Assembly: GCF_000967655.1 (NCBI RefSeq)
Contig: NZ_JXYA01000038.1
Span: 1-64,000 of the forward strand
Length of the DNA stretch: 64,000 bases
Direction of reading: 5' to 3'
Source: Pseudoalteromonas rubra
Lineage (GTDB): Bacteria > Pseudomonadota > Gammaproteobacteria > Enterobacterales > Alteromonadaceae
The position numbers were made by a program, and so were the translations under genes. Positions 63,815 to 64,000 of this stretch are shown here, in pieces. The notes under the pieces are model-generated. The model worked only from the letters and a program-made list of their open reading frames with translations, made no database searches and was not told where the DNA came from. Positions within the stretch are counted from its first letter, which is position 1. Each line of letters opens with the position of its first letter.

Positions 63815-64000
63815 GATTTTTCTACTCCTCGCGGGCGGCGCTGACGCACCCGTTGTTGTGATTCCAATAACATTTTGTTGCGCAGCAAGATAGCAGGATC
63901 GTCTGGTACTTTACGCAGTAACTGATCGAGTTGCTGTGCTTTTTCTTTTTCTTCTGGTGTCAGTGGGCGACTTTGCATCATTTGCTGTGTCCCCTGTGGC
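63808..64000 (-). CDS. C-terminal end of a Bat-type (VWA/TPR) protein, cut by the window edge
   Basis: The last 63 codons of a gene running from outside the window. The ending (LTPEEKEKAQQLDQLLRKV, then DDPAILLRNKMLLESQQR) resembles the C-terminus of VWA plus TPR proteins (BatB/BatC type) that precede batD. The start and the VWA part are not visible. Confidence 0.7.
   Translation of the reverse strand, partial: PQGTQQMMQSRPLTPEEKEKAQQLDQLLRKVPDDPAILLRNKMLLESQQRVRQRRPRGVEKSW

Overview
The window reads as chromosomal DNA of a marine gammaproteobacterium of the Pseudoalteromonas type. The evidence is the protein sequences (NadA, RecCBD, YejK/YejL/YejM, RNase E, the fatty-acid cluster), the Alteromonadales-style lipoprotein and TonB-receptor genes, and a base composition that by eye is in the mid-to-high 40s percent GC, suggesting a high-GC Pseudoalteromonas. 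No phage, insertion sequence, CRISPR array or rRNA was seen; there is one tRNA gene, tRNA-Ser(GGA).

Layout. 0.1-2.6 kb: nadA, tRNA-Ser and a GAF-like/GGDEF diguanylate cyclase. 2.7-11.5 kb: recC-recB-recD with overlapping ends and one terminator; ptrA, which lies inside this locus in E. coli, is absent. 11.7-20.4 kb: small membrane, signalling and regulatory genes (Mpo1-like, FHA plus winged helix, CBS pair, M14 peptidase, TerB-like, aceK followed by a LysR gene). 20.5-23.3 kb: yejM-yejL divergent from yejK; the YejM periplasmic domain is shortened. 23.3-28.8 kb: lipoprotein/peptidoglycan block (COG3014, LpoB and LPP20-type genes, a second LPP20 gene, an MltC-like transglycosylase). 29.2-35.3 kb: rne with a long repeat-rich tail, divergent from rluC and a HAD phosphatase, which converge on maf/yceF. 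35.4-42.6 kb: yceD-rpmF-plsX-fabD-fabG-acpP-fabF-pabC-mltG, lacking fabH between plsX and fabD and lacking tmk-holB after mltG.

42.7-58 kb is the most accessory-looking part. It holds a DUF885 lipoprotein, a 48-residue peptide with a double-glycine motif that looks like a RiPP or bacteriocin precursor, a large TonB-dependent receptor with a 16-bp perfect palindrome in its promoter region, and a tight three-gene operon. The operon encodes a proline-racemase-family enzyme with Thr in place of the second catalytic Cys (the signature of trans-3-hydroxy-L-proline dehydratase), an M24 Xaa-Pro peptidase and an ornithine-cyclodeaminase/mu-crystallin-family reductase. Read together these suggest uptake and breakdown of (hydroxy)proline-containing peptides, as from collagen: X-Pro/Hyp cleavage, dehydration of 3-hydroxyproline to pyrroline-2-carboxylate, then reduction to L-proline. 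This is the strongest candidate for an under-described system here. It is followed by orphan periplasmic binding proteins and two membrane-anchored transcription factors (AraC type and LytTR type).

58-64 kb: the LytTR regulator, a Tim44-domain protein, an ECF sigma factor with its DUF3379 partner, batD, and the 3' end of a Bat-type gene that runs off the right edge. All functions are inferred from reading the sequence; no database search was possible.
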